DNA of 50,042 nucleotides from VMFW01 sp038058095. GTDB lineage: Bacteria > Patescibacteriota > Minisyncoccia > UBA6257 > 2-01-FULL-56-20. Location of the stretch: positions 1 through 50,042 of the forward strand of contig JBBUBW010000009.1 in NCBI GenBank assembly GCA_038058095.1, given 5' to 3'. The position numbers and the translations under genes were made by a program. The notes under the pieces were generated by a model, which saw only the letters and a program-made list of their open reading frames with translations, was not told the DNA's origin and made no database searches. Shown piece by piece: positions 7,731-16,149 of the stretch. Each line of letters begins with the position of its first letter. The stretch's first letter is position 1.

Positions 7731-7762
7731 AAAACAAGCCCCGCCTAGGCGGGGCTTGTTTT
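7731..7762 (+). terminator. Intrinsic terminator (perfect palindrome)
   Basis: The left arm AAAACAAGCCCCGCC is mirrored exactly by 7748-7762 with a two-base centre, giving a GC-rich hairpin that runs into TTGTTTTG. It closes the small acidic transcription unit and, being symmetric, could work in both directions. Confidence 0.85.
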
Positions 7763-7794
7763 GTAATCACACTTTGATTGATAATTATCTTACT

Positions 7795-10191
7795 ATGACT
7801 CTTTTCAAAAAAATTCTCCTTTTCCTCTTAGTCGGCATTCTTGGATTAATTATTCTAGGCATCCTGTCTTTTCTATACTTCTCAAAAGATTTACCGACTC
7901 CGGACCAAATCATAAATCGCCAAGTTTCTGAATCCACTAAAATTTACGACCGTACCGGCAAAGTTATCCTTTATGAAATCAGCGGGGGTCAAAAAAGAAC
8001 TTCTATCTCATTTGAAGAAATACCCCAGTCCCTCAAAGACGCGACCATCGCAATTGAAGACGAAAAATTTTATCAGGAGCCCGGATTCAGTATTCGAGGC
8101 ATACTCCGCGCTCTTTTGGTAAATCTTTCTAAGGGCAAAATTCTCCAGGGAGGATCAACCATCACTCAGCAACTAGCTCGAAACGCCTTCCTCTCTCCAG
8201 AGCAAACGATTGTTCGAAAAATTAAAGAGTTCCTTTTAGCCATCCAGCTTAATCGCCGCTATTCCAAAGATAAAATTTTAAATCTCTACCTCAACGAAAT
8301 CCCGTATGGGCCGACCATCTACGGCGTTGAGTCGGCCAGCCAAGCCTACTTTAATAAACACTCCAAAGACCTAGCCTTGGCTGAAAGCGCCATTTTGGCA
8401 GCCCTTCCTAAAGCTCCTAGCTACTACTACCCGTGGGGAGCTCATCAAAAAGAACTACTTAATAGAAGTCGCTTGGTATTAAAAAAAATGATGGAGCTGA
8501 AAAAAATTTCGCCGGAAGATTACAAAAAAGCAAACGTTGAAAAAGTTTCATTCGCTCCACAAGAAGAGCGGGGGATTAAAGCCCCTCATTTTGTAATCTC
8601 CATCCAAGACTACTTGGTCCAAAAATACGGAGAAGACTCGGTCCGCTTGGGAGGGCTAAAAGTTATCACTACTCTCGACTGGGAACTCCAGCAAGCCGCA
8701 GAAAAAGCCGTATTAGAAGGAGCAAAACGCAATGAGGAACTATACACTGGAAAAAACGCCGCCTTAATTGCCCAAGATCCGAAAACTGGCCAGATTTTAG
8801 CCATGGTCGGCTCCCGCGATTACTTCGACACCAAAAACGAAGGGAATTTTAACGTCGCCACCCAAGGCCTCCGCCAGCCAGGGTCCGCTCTTAAACCCTT
8901 TGTTTATCTGGCCGCTTTCGAAAAGGGTTACACTCCCGACACGATTCTTTTTGATGTCCCGACTGAGTTTGACTCGACCGGCGATCCGCAAAAAAGTTAC
9001 CATCCCGAAAATTTTGACGGAATATTCCGGGGGCCGGTCAGCCTTCGCCGAGCCCTAGCTCAGTCTATTAACATTCCCGCAGTCAAAACCCTTTACCTAG
9101 TTAGTATTCCTGATGTCCTTGAAGTTTTAAAAAACTTTGGCGTTACCACCCTAAACGATCCTCGTCGCTACGGCCTCTCTTTGGTCTTGGGAGGGGGTGA
9201 AGTCAAGCTTGTTGATATGGTAGGAGCCTATTCGGTTCTTTCTCAAAACGGGATCGAACACCCTCAAACTTCAATCTTGGAAATTAAAGATAATAAAGGA
9301 AATGTTTTAGAATCCTTTAAGGATTCCTCTCGAGAAGTTGTGAGCGCCCAATACCCTCGTCTTATTAACGACGTCCTCTCTGATGTTGACGCGAGATCCG
9401 CGCTCTATAGCAACAGCTTAAACCTAACTCTTGTCTCCGGTCATGATATCGCTCTAAAAACCGGAACTTCAAACGACTACCGCGACGCGTGGGTTTTTGG
9501 CTACACACCCGCTTTCGTCGCTGGTGTTTGGGCCGGCAATAACAATAACGCTCCCATGCAAAAAAAGGGGTCGAGCATCCTCGCCGCCCTCCCGATTTGG
9601 CATGCTTTTATGAGCGAAGCTTTAAAAAATAAACCGCCCGAAGCCTTCTCCCGCCCCGACCCGGTAATCGCTCAAAAACCCATCTTAGCCGGGAATTATT
9701 TAGTCGAAAACCAAATTCATTCCATCCTCTATTACGTCAACCGAAAAAATCCCACCGGCCCCTATCCATCAAATCCAGAATCTGATTCTCAATTCACTAA
9801 CTGGGAGTCAGGAGTTTTGAATTGGGCAAGAACCAACCTTCCTAATTTCTTAGACTTTAATAAACCAGGGAGTACACCTCCTCTTTTTTCTTCGGAGAAT
9901 TTCACTAATACAACCCGGCCCGAAATTACCGTTCAAAAGCCGGCCGTGGGAGAATTTGTGAAAAGCCCTCTCGTTATTCAGGCTGTAATTAAAAGCCCAG
10001 ACACCTTATTGGAAATTAATATTTCTTTAAACGGCGCAACTGTCCAAAAAATTACCCAAAATCTTTCTTCACCTTATTTTCTCAATCTCCAACTCAGCAA
10101 TTTGCAACTCGGAACCCAAAACTCGCTAGAAATCGAAGCTAGGAGTCAAAAGGGCGTATCTAGTAAGGCTGGCGTTATTTTTTACCAATAA
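7795..10191 (+). CDS. Class A penicillin-binding protein (bifunctional glycosyltransferase/transpeptidase)
   Basis: 798 residues from the ATG giving M-T-L-F-K-K-I-L-L-F. An in-frame extension upstream would start inside the terminator. One N-terminal membrane helix (4-29). GT51 domain: the catalytic E-D-E-K-F-Y motif near 88-93 and G-G-S-T-I-T-Q-Q-L-A (119-128). Penicillin-binding transpeptidase domain: S-A-L-K with Ser364 and Lys367, S-I-N (424-426) and K-T-G-T (555-558). A β-sandwich-like tail of about 130 residues follows. It polymerises and cross-links peptidoglycan outside the membrane, as PBP1a does. All catalytic residues seen are intact. Confidence 0.95.
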   Translation: MTLFKKILLFLLVGILGLIILGILSFLYFSKDLPTPDQIINRQVSESTKIYDRTGKVILYEISGGQKRTSISFEEIPQSLKDATIAIEDEKFYQEPGFSIRGILRALLVNLSKGKILQGGSTITQQLARNAFLSPEQTIVRKIKEFLLAIQLNRRYSKDKILNLYLNEIPYGPTIYGVESASQAYFNKHSKDLALAESAILAALPKAPSYYYPWGAHQKELLNRSRLVLKKMMELKKISPEDYKKANVEKVSFAPQEERGIKAPHFVISIQDYLVQKYGEDSVRLGGLKVITTLDWELQQAAEKAVLEGAKRNEELYTGKNAALIAQDPKTGQILAMVGSRDYFDTKNEGNFNVATQGLRQPGSALKPFVYLAAFEKGYTPDTILFDVPTEFDSTGDPQKSYHPENFDGIFRGPVSLRRALAQSINIPAVKTLYLVSIPDVLEVLKNFGVTTLNDPRRYGLSLVLGGGEVKLVDMVGAYSVLSQNGIEHPQTSILEIKDNKGNVLESFKDSSREVVSAQYPRLINDVLSDVDARSALYSNSLNLTLVSGHDIALKTGTSNDYRDAWVFGYTPAFVAGVWAGNNNNAPMQKKGSSILAALPIWHAFMSEALKNKPPEAFSRPDPVIAQKPILAGNYLVENQIHSILYYVNRKNPTGPYPSNPESDSQFTNWESGVLNWARTNLPNFLDFNKPGSTPPLFSSENFTNTTRPEITVQKPAVGEFVKSPLVIQAVIKSPDTLLEINISLNGATVQKITQNLSSPYFLNLQLSNLQLGTQNSLEIEARSQKGVSSKAGVIFYQ

Positions 10192-10196
10192 AGCCT

Positions 10197-10224
10197 CTCC
10201 GGCCTAAAAACCGGAGCTTCTTTT
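10197..10224 (+). terminator. Intrinsic terminator after the PBP gene
   Basis: CTCCGG (10197-10202) pairs with CCGGAG (10211-10216) around an A-rich loop and is followed by CTTCTTTT. It starts 6 bp after the PBP stop codon. Confidence 0.7.
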
Positions 10225-10358
10225 AATGAGAGGCCGAAACCCCGCGCCGAAAGCCCTAGATAGACACCGTTTATTCACACTCAAAAAGATGGGTTTTTGG
10301 CGCTGGGGTAAAAAATCCGTACTAAAGATTCTATTTTCTACTTTCCAAAATTCTATTC

Positions 10359-11471
10359 TTAGGCTTTCAATATCGGCATTAGAATATAAAAATAAGATGC
10401 CTCGTTTTGAGACCTTAACAACGAGGGTTTGTTATCTGCCTCGTTCACTCCAAGAAAAACTTCTTCGGTTTTTAAAACCCTAAGCCCGTCGGCTAAATAT
10501 CGCCAATTAAAACCCACTTCGCCAAAATTTCTTTGAATCTTAGCTGGTAAAAGATATTTATTCTCCCCCACTTCTCGGCTGGCAGAATAAATTTCTAGAA
10601 CTCGCCCGTCAGAACCTTTGATTTTAACTTCACTGGTTTGACTACTGAAAACTCCGGCTAGCTTAAGCGCGTTTATTAATTCTTCTCTTGCCACCACCAC
10701 CTCGGCATCAAATTTTTGAGGGATAATCGCTGTGTAATCGGGGAAGTTGGCGTCGGTCAGCCTAGAAATAAGCTCCAACCGGTCGGTTTTAAATAAAGCC
10801 TGGTTTTGATCATAATAAATTCTCACTACGTCGTCATCCTTAAAAACCCGCATCAGTTCGTGACAAGTTTTAAGTGGCACTAAAAATCTAAACCCTTGAG
10901 AATATTTTGTCTTGAATTGTGTTGAAATAATCGTCTTCTCTGCCAACCGGAAACTATCCGTCCCTGCTATTTTTAAATTATCCAAGTTAAATTCAAAAAG
11001 AACGCTGTTCAGCTCCGACCGTAATTCGGAAAATTGAGTGGCAATAACCACCTGTCCCAACGCTTCCTTAAAAATCCCAGCCTCCAGCTCTAAAAAATCT
11101 TCTGTATTTTTTATTTTGGGGATAATAGGAAAATCTTCAACCGGCAACGTCTGAATAGCTGCTTCATAATTATCAGTCTTTACTTCCAGTTGGCTGCCCT
11201 TTTTCTCTAGGTTTAATCTCTCACTTTGTAGGTTGTTAATTAAATTTAGAAAGGTGCCTATTGGAACATTTATCTTTCCTTTCTCTATAACCTTCCCTGA
11301 AACAAAACAAGTAATCGCAATTTCTAAATTAGTCGCCGTAAGTTCCACCTTCCCATCGAGTGCTTCAAGTCGGGCATATTTCAAAACAGGAAGATTTAAA
11401 TTTTCCCCGCTAGCCCTCTCGACTGCGCTTAACGCCTCCTTTAAATTTCCTCTTATCACCACCACTTTCAT
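10359..11471 (-). CDS. dnaN: DNA polymerase III β sliding clamp
   Basis: 370 residues, the normal clamp length, with three repeated clamp folds. It opens M-K-V-V-V-I-R-G-N-L-K-E-A-L. Typical features are A-T-N-L-E-I-A-I in domain I, G-T-D-S-F-R-L-A in domain II, and a C-terminal S-Y-F-Y-I-L-M-P-I strand lining the partner-binding pocket. It encircles DNA and tethers the replicative polymerase. It follows dnaA on the same strand across a 158-bp gap that looks like the origin, the classic bacterial dnaA-dnaN order. Confidence 0.95.
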   Translation of the reverse strand: MKVVVIRGNLKEALSAVERASGENLNLPVLKYARLEALDGKVELTATNLEIAITCFVSGKVIEKGKINVPIGTFLNLINNLQSERLNLEKKGSQLEVKTDNYEAAIQTLPVEDFPIIPKIKNTEDFLELEAGIFKEALGQVVIATQFSELRSELNSVLFEFNLDNLKIAGTDSFRLAEKTIISTQFKTKYSQGFRFLVPLKTCHELMRVFKDDDVVRIYYDQNQALFKTDRLELISRLTDANFPDYTAIIPQKFDAEVVVAREELINALKLAGVFSSQTSEVKIKGSDGRVLEIYSASREVGENKYLLPAKIQRNFGEVGFNWRYLADGLRVLKTEEVFLGVNEADNKPSLLRSQNEASYFYILMPILKA

Positions 11472-11629
11472 AATTACTAATTAATAAATTAATTTGTTAA
11501 TATTGTTAATGGGACAACTTTGGGGACAACTTTCCCAACCTCTTTTTAACCTTGTTTTTATTGTATTATTATCGCTCGCTAAAAATTATTTTCCCAAAGT
11601 CCTGTGGGTAAGTTGGGGGAGCGAATTGC
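11472..11629. other. Candidate replication origin (oriC) between dnaA and dnaN
   Basis: The gap holds TGTGGGTAA (11603-11611), whose complement TTACCCACA differs from the DnaA-box consensus TTATCCACA at one base. It also has two tandem GGGACAACTTT repeats (11511 and 11523), whose complements (AAAGTTGTCCC) resemble weaker boxes, and a very AT-rich tract (about 11472-11508) suited to unwinding. Position next to dnaA, dnaN and rpmH supports an origin. No cluster of perfect boxes is present. Confidence 0.45.
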
Positions 11630-12991
11630 TTAACCTTTGTTGTGTAATGATTCCTTAATCATGATAATTTTTTGGTTAAACGGCGAATTCTTATTTACTT
11701 CCTGGTTTATTTTCTCATAAGAATGAATTACTGTCGTGTGGTCCCGTCCAAGCTTCTCCCCAATGTATGGGTAAGACATCCTCAGGATATCCCGAAGTAA
11801 ATACATTGCCACTTGTCGCGGTTCAACCGTTTCTTTTTTCCGCGACCTGCCGACTAAATCCGGAATTCCTACGTTATAAAAATCAGCCACCGCCTTTAGG
11901 ATTTGATCATCGCTAATTCTCCCAAGAAAATTTTGGGTGGACTTCTCGATAATTTCTTCCGCTGTCTTTTTATCGACTTCAATTCCCTTCCTTTCCTGGT
12001 AAAAAAGAATTTTATTTAAAACTCCCTCCAACTCACGGACGTTTCGTTTAATTGAATTCGCTATCAAATCAATTACTTGGATAGATAACTGTCTATTCGC
12101 CACCTGAAGGCGATTTTTGATTATAGCCACCCGCATTTCATATTCCGGGTATCCGATATCTGCCGTCAATCCGCCATCAAAGCGAGATCGCAACCTCTCT
12201 TCGAGGGTTGGTATTGACTGAGGGGGGCGGTCTGAAGAGATAATTATCTGCTTATTTCCCTCATATAGCGTGTTAAAAGTATGGAAAAATTCTTCTTCTG
12301 TTTTCTCTTTTCCTCCAATAAACTGGATATCGTCAATAATTAAAACATCGCAATCTCGGTACCTTTTTTTCATATCCTCCATCCGTTTATTGCGGATTCC
12401 CCAAACCACATCGCTCGTAAACTTTTCAGAAGACACATAGCGCGGACGGTATTTCCCCTTATATTGAATTTTAATCTCATTTCCTATGGCCTGGATTAAA
12501 TGGGTTTTCCCTAAACCCACACCTCCATAAATAAAGAAAGGATTATACTTAGTCCCAACTTCTTGGACTATCGCTAAGGCCGCCGCATGAGCCAGTTCGT
12601 TCGATGAGCCCACTATAAAAGAATCAAGAGTGTACCTTGGGTTAAGGTTGGTGTCGGGATCAACCCTAGCCAAATCCAAGCCCGCCTGATTATCTATTTT
12701 ATTAAAATCAACCTCTAAGTGCTTCTTCGCTAAAGTCTTTGGTTCCTGATTAGTAACTATGAATTCCAATTTTTTAGCGGAAACATCAAAATTTCTCAGA
12801 ACCCCCAAGATATTTTTTTGATAATTATTCTCAATCCACTCCTTCACAAAGTTATTTGGTAAAGCCACAAAAAAAACCCCCTCCTTCCTATCAATTAATT
12901 GACTGTTTTTGAGCCAAGTGGCAAAATTTGCCCTCGAAAGCTGGACTTCCATCTCACTCAAGGTTAATTGCCAAAGTTGATTCAAATCCAT
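11630..12991 (-). CDS. dnaA: Chromosomal replication initiator DnaA
   Basis: 453 residues from M-D-L-N-Q-L-W-Q-L, the family-typical start; an upstream TTG would add 14 unlikely residues. Domain I (1-80) contacts partners. A short linker leads to the AAA+ core with Walker A G-G-V-G-L-G-K-T (156-163) and Walker B V-L-I-I-D-D-I-Q-F. Domain IV ends with G-R-D-H-T-T-V-I-H-S-Y, the DnaA-box-reading signature. It unwinds oriC and loads the helicase. The flanking genes (dnaN, rpmH, rnpA, yidC, jag) are the standard origin neighbourhood. Confidence 0.96.
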   Translation of the reverse strand: MDLNQLWQLTLSEMEVQLSRANFATWLKNSQLIDRKEGVFFVALPNNFVKEWIENNYQKNILGVLRNFDVSAKKLEFIVTNQEPKTLAKKHLEVDFNKIDNQAGLDLARVDPDTNLNPRYTLDSFIVGSSNELAHAAALAIVQEVGTKYNPFFIYGGVGLGKTHLIQAIGNEIKIQYKGKYRPRYVSSEKFTSDVVWGIRNKRMEDMKKRYRDCDVLIIDDIQFIGGKEKTEEEFFHTFNTLYEGNKQIIISSDRPPQSIPTLEERLRSRFDGGLTADIGYPEYEMRVAIIKNRLQVANRQLSIQVIDLIANSIKRNVRELEGVLNKILFYQERKGIEVDKKTAEEIIEKSTQNFLGRISDDQILKAVADFYNVGIPDLVGRSRKKETVEPRQVAMYLLRDILRMSYPYIGEKLGRDHTTVIHSYEKINQEVNKNSPFNQKIIMIKESLHNKG

Positions 12992-13176
12992 CAAGCTTAT
13001 TGTAGTCGCTATTTTTTCGAAGTCAAAGACCAACGTTTCGTTGAGTTGGGGAATACCTGTTGAAAACTATTTTTTAGGATTAATCCATTCGGTAATTTGC
13101 CAATCCGAGACTAATTGTAGTAGAATTCAAACTCAAGGTCACACACTAAAAAGAAAACAATTAAATCGCATTTATT

Positions 13177-13311
13177 ATGTCGCAGACTTACCAGCCAAAA
13201 AAAAGGAAAAGAGCCAAAACGCACGGTTTTAGGGCTAGACAAAGAAAGCCAGGAGGCCGGAAGGTACTAAGTCGGCGCCGAAACAAGGGACGAAAGAAAC
13301 TCGCCCTCTAA
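13177..13311 (+). CDS. rpmH: 50S ribosomal protein L34
   Basis: 44 residues, highly basic, starting M-S-Q-T-Y-Q-P-K-K-R-K-R and containing the L34 signature T-H-G-F-R-A-R with R-K-V-L-S-R-R-R-N-K-G-R. L34 sits in the 50S subunit near the base of the exit tunnel. It is divergent from dnaA and is followed by rnpA, the canonical order, although a 135-bp structured element separates rpmH from rnpA here. Confidence 0.96.
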   Translation: MSQTYQPKKRKRAKTHGFRARQRKPGGRKVLSRRRNKGRKKLAL

Positions 13312-13339
13312 ATTTTTCTTATCCCAACTCCATTTTGGT

Positions 13340-13474
13340 ATGCCCCGTAGGAAATGGCGAGAAAATTCACAACATTTTTGAGCCAAGAGTCAAAAACTTC
13401 TAATGTATATAGCGGAATCCATTCTAAGGTCGGAATTAGCAATCACGAAAAATATTTTATTTCCTACGGGGTAT
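13340..13474. repeat. 135-bp stem-closed element, copy A (rpmH-rnpA gap)
   Basis: Arms 13340-13355 and 13459-13474 pair over 16 positions with one G-U (ATGCCCCGTAGGAAAT with ATTTCCTACGGGGTAT). Read on the minus strand, the first 31 or so bases (TACCCCGTAGGAAAT... TATTTTTCGTG) resemble copy B at 31380-31513. The right arm overlaps the first two bases of the rnpA start codon, and its GGGG is the only plausible Shine-Dalgarno for rnpA, so folding would hide it. Confidence 0.6.
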
Positions 13475-13805
13475 GTTGTCTAAAAAATTTCGTCTTCCCG
13501 TAAAAGATTTTAGAAGCCAAAGGACTGCGTCCATTAAAACCCCGAGTCTCATCGTGCGGGTTTGTCCTAACCAGTTAAACCACAACCGATTCGCCGTGAT
13601 TATTAGCGCCAAGACCGAGCCTAAGTCTACTCGGCGGCACACAATCAAAAGAAAAATTATTTCTGTTATAGAAAAATGGCCAAACTTACGCCGAGACTTT
13701 CTCCTCTCCGTATTTCTTAGCACCAAAGATGTCTCTCTTGCCGATTTTAAAAAAACTATCCAAAAAGAACTAGAACAAATTATTCCAAAACTTTCCAATG
13801 TCTAA
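13473..13805 (+). CDS. rnpA: Ribonuclease P protein component
   Basis: 110 residues, basic. It begins M-L-S-K-K-F-R-L-P and contains N-R-F-A-V-I-I-S-A-K and the R-R-H-T-I-K-R-K-I central RNR-type helix that contacts RNase P RNA. It assists tRNA 5' maturation. The start ATG is formed by the last two bases of the structured element upstream plus G. The 3' end overlaps yidC by 8 bp, showing translational coupling. Confidence 0.92.
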   Translation: MLSKKFRLPVKDFRSQRTASIKTPSLIVRVCPNQLNHNRFAVIISAKTEPKSTRRHTIKRKIISVIEKWPNLRRDFLLSVFLSTKDVSLADFKKTIQKELEQIIPKLSNV

Positions 13806-14526
13806 TTTTTTTAACACCATTCTTTTTGAGCCCCTTTTTAACGCGCTGATTTTTCTTTATCAAACCATCGCCCTTAAAGATCTCGGGCTAGCCATTATTC
13901 TTCTCACCATTCTCATCCGCTTCATTCTCTATCCGGTTTTCCAAAAAAGCATCAAAGATCAGCGCGCCCTTCAAGAAATTCAGCCCAAACTCAAGAAGGT
14001 TCAAGAGGAACATAAAAAAGATCGAGTTAAGCAATCCGAGGCTATGATGGCTCTTTATAAAGAGCACAAACTAAATCCCTTTTCTCCATTTCTTACTCTC
14101 ATTATTCAACTCCCGGTTCTGATTACTCTCTATAAAGTTTTTAGAACCATTCTTATCCCAGATTTTTCTAAATATCTTTATAGTATTACCCCCATCCCCC
14201 AAGCCATCAATTATTCCTTTTTAGGCTTGATTAATTTAACCCAAAGTAATATCTTTATAGTTGTCTTAGCGGTTTTAGCCCAGTATTTTCAAGGAAAGCT
14301 AAGTCTTCCTAAGAAAACCAACACCGGGACCCTAAGCACTACCGAGAAGATGAGCCAAAAAATGGTTCTATTCGCCCCGGTTTTAACCGGCGTCGTTCTT
14401 CTCTCTCTGCCATCAGCCCTCGGGCTTTTTTGGACAATGTCATCGGTCTTTTCAATCTGGCAAGATTGGATCAGCCGCAAACATCAACATGGACAACTGG
14501 ACAACATTCGTAAAACAACTGATTGA
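13798..14526 (+). CDS. yidC: Membrane protein insertase YidC/Oxa1 (short form)
   Basis: 242 residues of the YidC/Oxa1/Alb3 family without the large periplasmic domain of Gram-negative YidC. L-G-L-A-I-I-L-L-T-I-L-I-R (TM1, with the conserved Arg in the hydrophilic groove) is followed by a cytoplasmic coiled hairpin (about 62-90) and further helices ending in G-L-F-W-T-M-S-S. It inserts membrane proteins, alone or with SecYEG. It overlaps rnpA by 8 bp and jag by 38 bp. Confidence 0.93.
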   Translation: MSNFFNTILFEPLFNALIFLYQTIALKDLGLAIILLTILIRFILYPVFQKSIKDQRALQEIQPKLKKVQEEHKKDRVKQSEAMMALYKEHKLNPFSPFLTLIIQLPVLITLYKVFRTILIPDFSKYLYSITPIPQAINYSFLGLINLTQSNIFIVVLAVLAQYFQGKLSLPKKTNTGTLSTTEKMSQKMVLFAPVLTGVVLLSLPSALGLFWTMSSVFSIWQDWISRKHQHGQLDNIRKTTD

Positions 14527-14929
14527 ATTGATGGGGTTCAAAGATTTTCGAGTCGACGCCGACTCAGGCGCCCAGCGGGGTGTGGTTTTTATTTACGACA
14601 ACCCCGACCTTATCAAAGAGAACTTGCCCGTTTTTGTGGAGGGAGTGAATCATTTTATCCAACTAATCGCTAGGAAAAATAATCAAGAGCCGGTTTTTTT
14701 CGATTTCAATAATTATCGCCAAGAAAGAGAGAATTTAATTACTGAGCTCGCCAGGGCGGCGGCCAAAAAAGTTATGGTCACAAGCGAAGATATTTCTCTC
14801 CCCGCCATGAATTCATACGAAAGGCGTCTCGTCCACCTAGCTCTCGCCATTCACCCAGAAGTGACTACCGAAAGTATGGGAATAAAACGTGAACGGCACG
14901 TGATAATTAAAAAAATAAAAGGGGACTAA
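14489..14929 (+). CDS. Jag/KhpB-like KH-R3H RNA-binding protein (truncated form)
   Basis: 146 residues. The C-terminal R3H domain is clear: S-Y-E-R-R-L-V-H-L-A-L with H-P-E-V-T-T-E-S-M-G. The middle is a diverged KH-type segment, and the N-terminal Jag_N domain of the usual protein is absent. KhpB/Jag binds RNA and influences cell elongation and envelope growth in Firmicutes. The 38-bp overlap with yidC fixes the classic yidC-jag pairing. The transcript converges on the minus-strand secretion cluster with only 11 bp between stop codons. Confidence 0.8.
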   Translation: MDNWTTFVKQLIELMGFKDFRVDADSGAQRGVVFIYDNPDLIKENLPVFVEGVNHFIQLIARKNNQEPVFFDFNNYRQERENLITELARAAAKKVMVTSEDISLPAMNSYERRLVHLALAIHPEVTTESMGIKRERHVIIKKIKGD

Positions 14930-14940
14930 CAACCCGCTTT

Positions 14941-16146
14941 TTAGTTGCTCTTAATAGGCGCAGAATAAAGCTTTCCGTCGAAACGGTTTATAAAGTAAAT
15001 TTTTTGCCCCACTCTTTTTAGGTTTGTAGCATCTATCTCATCTCCTACGAAAACCGGAATAATCTCACCGGTCGAGATTTTAATTTGGTGAATATTATCT
15101 TCGGTAAAAATTGCTTTTTTGTAATAATCGTCAGGCAAACTGTATCCCTTGAGCTGATTCTCGTCCACAGGGATAGCACAGTTCAAATATTCTTCTTTAA
15201 TAATTTGCGGGACGATGGTTTTTTTAGTTCCCGTCGCGACGGAGGTAGCGGTGACATTTCTAATTTCAAAGTAAAAAGCGCACTTAGAAGGGAGGGTCAC
15301 AAACGTGAATCGCCTCGCCAAAACTCCTTGGCGATTAATCAGTTTCAGTTGTCCGTCAGAAAGTTCAAGGGCCAAAGTTCCGCTCGCATTCCACATTATC
15401 TCAAGCCCTTTTTGGTTCTTAATAATCGGGGTTAAGGTTTTCTTTGAAAAATCAAAAACCCAAAGCGAGTTGGCAATTTGAGCGCTGGCCTTCTCGACTA
15501 GCCAAATTTCTTCCGGTCTTATCCACGTAAGATTTAAATCATTTGCGTGTAAAGAAGTAAATTCTTTCGGTTTGGCTGATTTCTGGGAAAGATCTAATGT
15601 CCCCAGTGTTAGCCCCTGAGCCGTTTTCGCTAGATAGGCAACTCGGTGATCCCCTGGCGCCCACGCCAAAGCTTGGATGTTTAAAGCAATCGGCATCCAA
15701 GTTTTACCGTCAATATCAAAAATGCTTGTTTGGGGATTTTCCGGATTACCAAATCTGGCGGCTACTATTTTGCCGTCAAACGAAAAAGATGCGTCTATTA
15801 AGCCATCAATCGCCGTTGAATTTATTGTTTTCGGCTCCTTTCCGCCCGCTTCGAAAATTTGTCCATCTGGTTGGACAAAAATAACTTTTTCTTGAGTATC
15901 AACAAAATAATCTTTTACCAAATTTGGCGCCACTTGGTTCGATTTTTGGATCAATCCTCCTAAAGAACCCTGTCCAGTACCCGCGGAAGGGGATTCTCCA
16001 CTGGTTCCATTTGGCAATGGACTCTGGTTATCGTCCGGGCTAACTGATTCTGGCGCAGTAGAGCTATTTTTTCTAAGTAAATAACCCCCAACCACCAACC
16101 CGGCTACTACTAGAACAATTATTACTAAAATTAAATATTTCTTCAT
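14941..16146 (-). CDS. Membrane-anchored β-propeller-like protein
   Basis: 401 residues. One N-terminal membrane helix (about 4-24) leads into a Ser/Pro/Gly-rich linker and then repeated strand units such as S-F-D-G-K-I-V-A-A-R-F and L-A-W-A-P-G-D-H-R-V-A-Y-L, which resemble TolB/WD40-like propeller blades. Expected on the outer face of the membrane. It is the last gene of the secretion cluster, 3 bp after the Cys-rich pilin-like gene, so it may be part of the machine's surface side. No enzyme motif is seen. Confidence 0.6.
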   Translation of the reverse strand: MKKYLILVIIVLVVAGLVVGGYLLRKNSSTAPESVSPDDNQSPLPNGTSGESPSAGTGQGSLGGLIQKSNQVAPNLVKDYFVDTQEKVIFVQPDGQIFEAGGKEPKTINSTAIDGLIDASFSFDGKIVAARFGNPENPQTSIFDIDGKTWMPIALNIQALAWAPGDHRVAYLAKTAQGLTLGTLDLSQKSAKPKEFTSLHANDLNLTWIRPEEIWLVEKASAQIANSLWVFDFSKKTLTPIIKNQKGLEIMWNASGTLALELSDGQLKLINRQGVLARRFTFVTLPSKCAFYFEIRNVTATSVATGTKKTIVPQIIKEEYLNCAIPVDENQLKGYSLPDDYYKKAIFTEDNIHQIKISTGEIIPVFVGDEIDATNLKRVGQKIYFINRFDGKLYSAPIKSN

Positions 16147-16149
16147 TTT

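Noticed and set aside
12992..13033. Longer DnaA using an upstream TTG start
   Set aside because: The added residues are not family-like, while M-D-L-N-Q-L-W-Q matches typical DnaA starts.
13034..13176. Origin in the dnaA-rpmH gap
   Set aside because: No DnaA-box-like 9-mer is visible; the dnaA-dnaN gap has better candidates.
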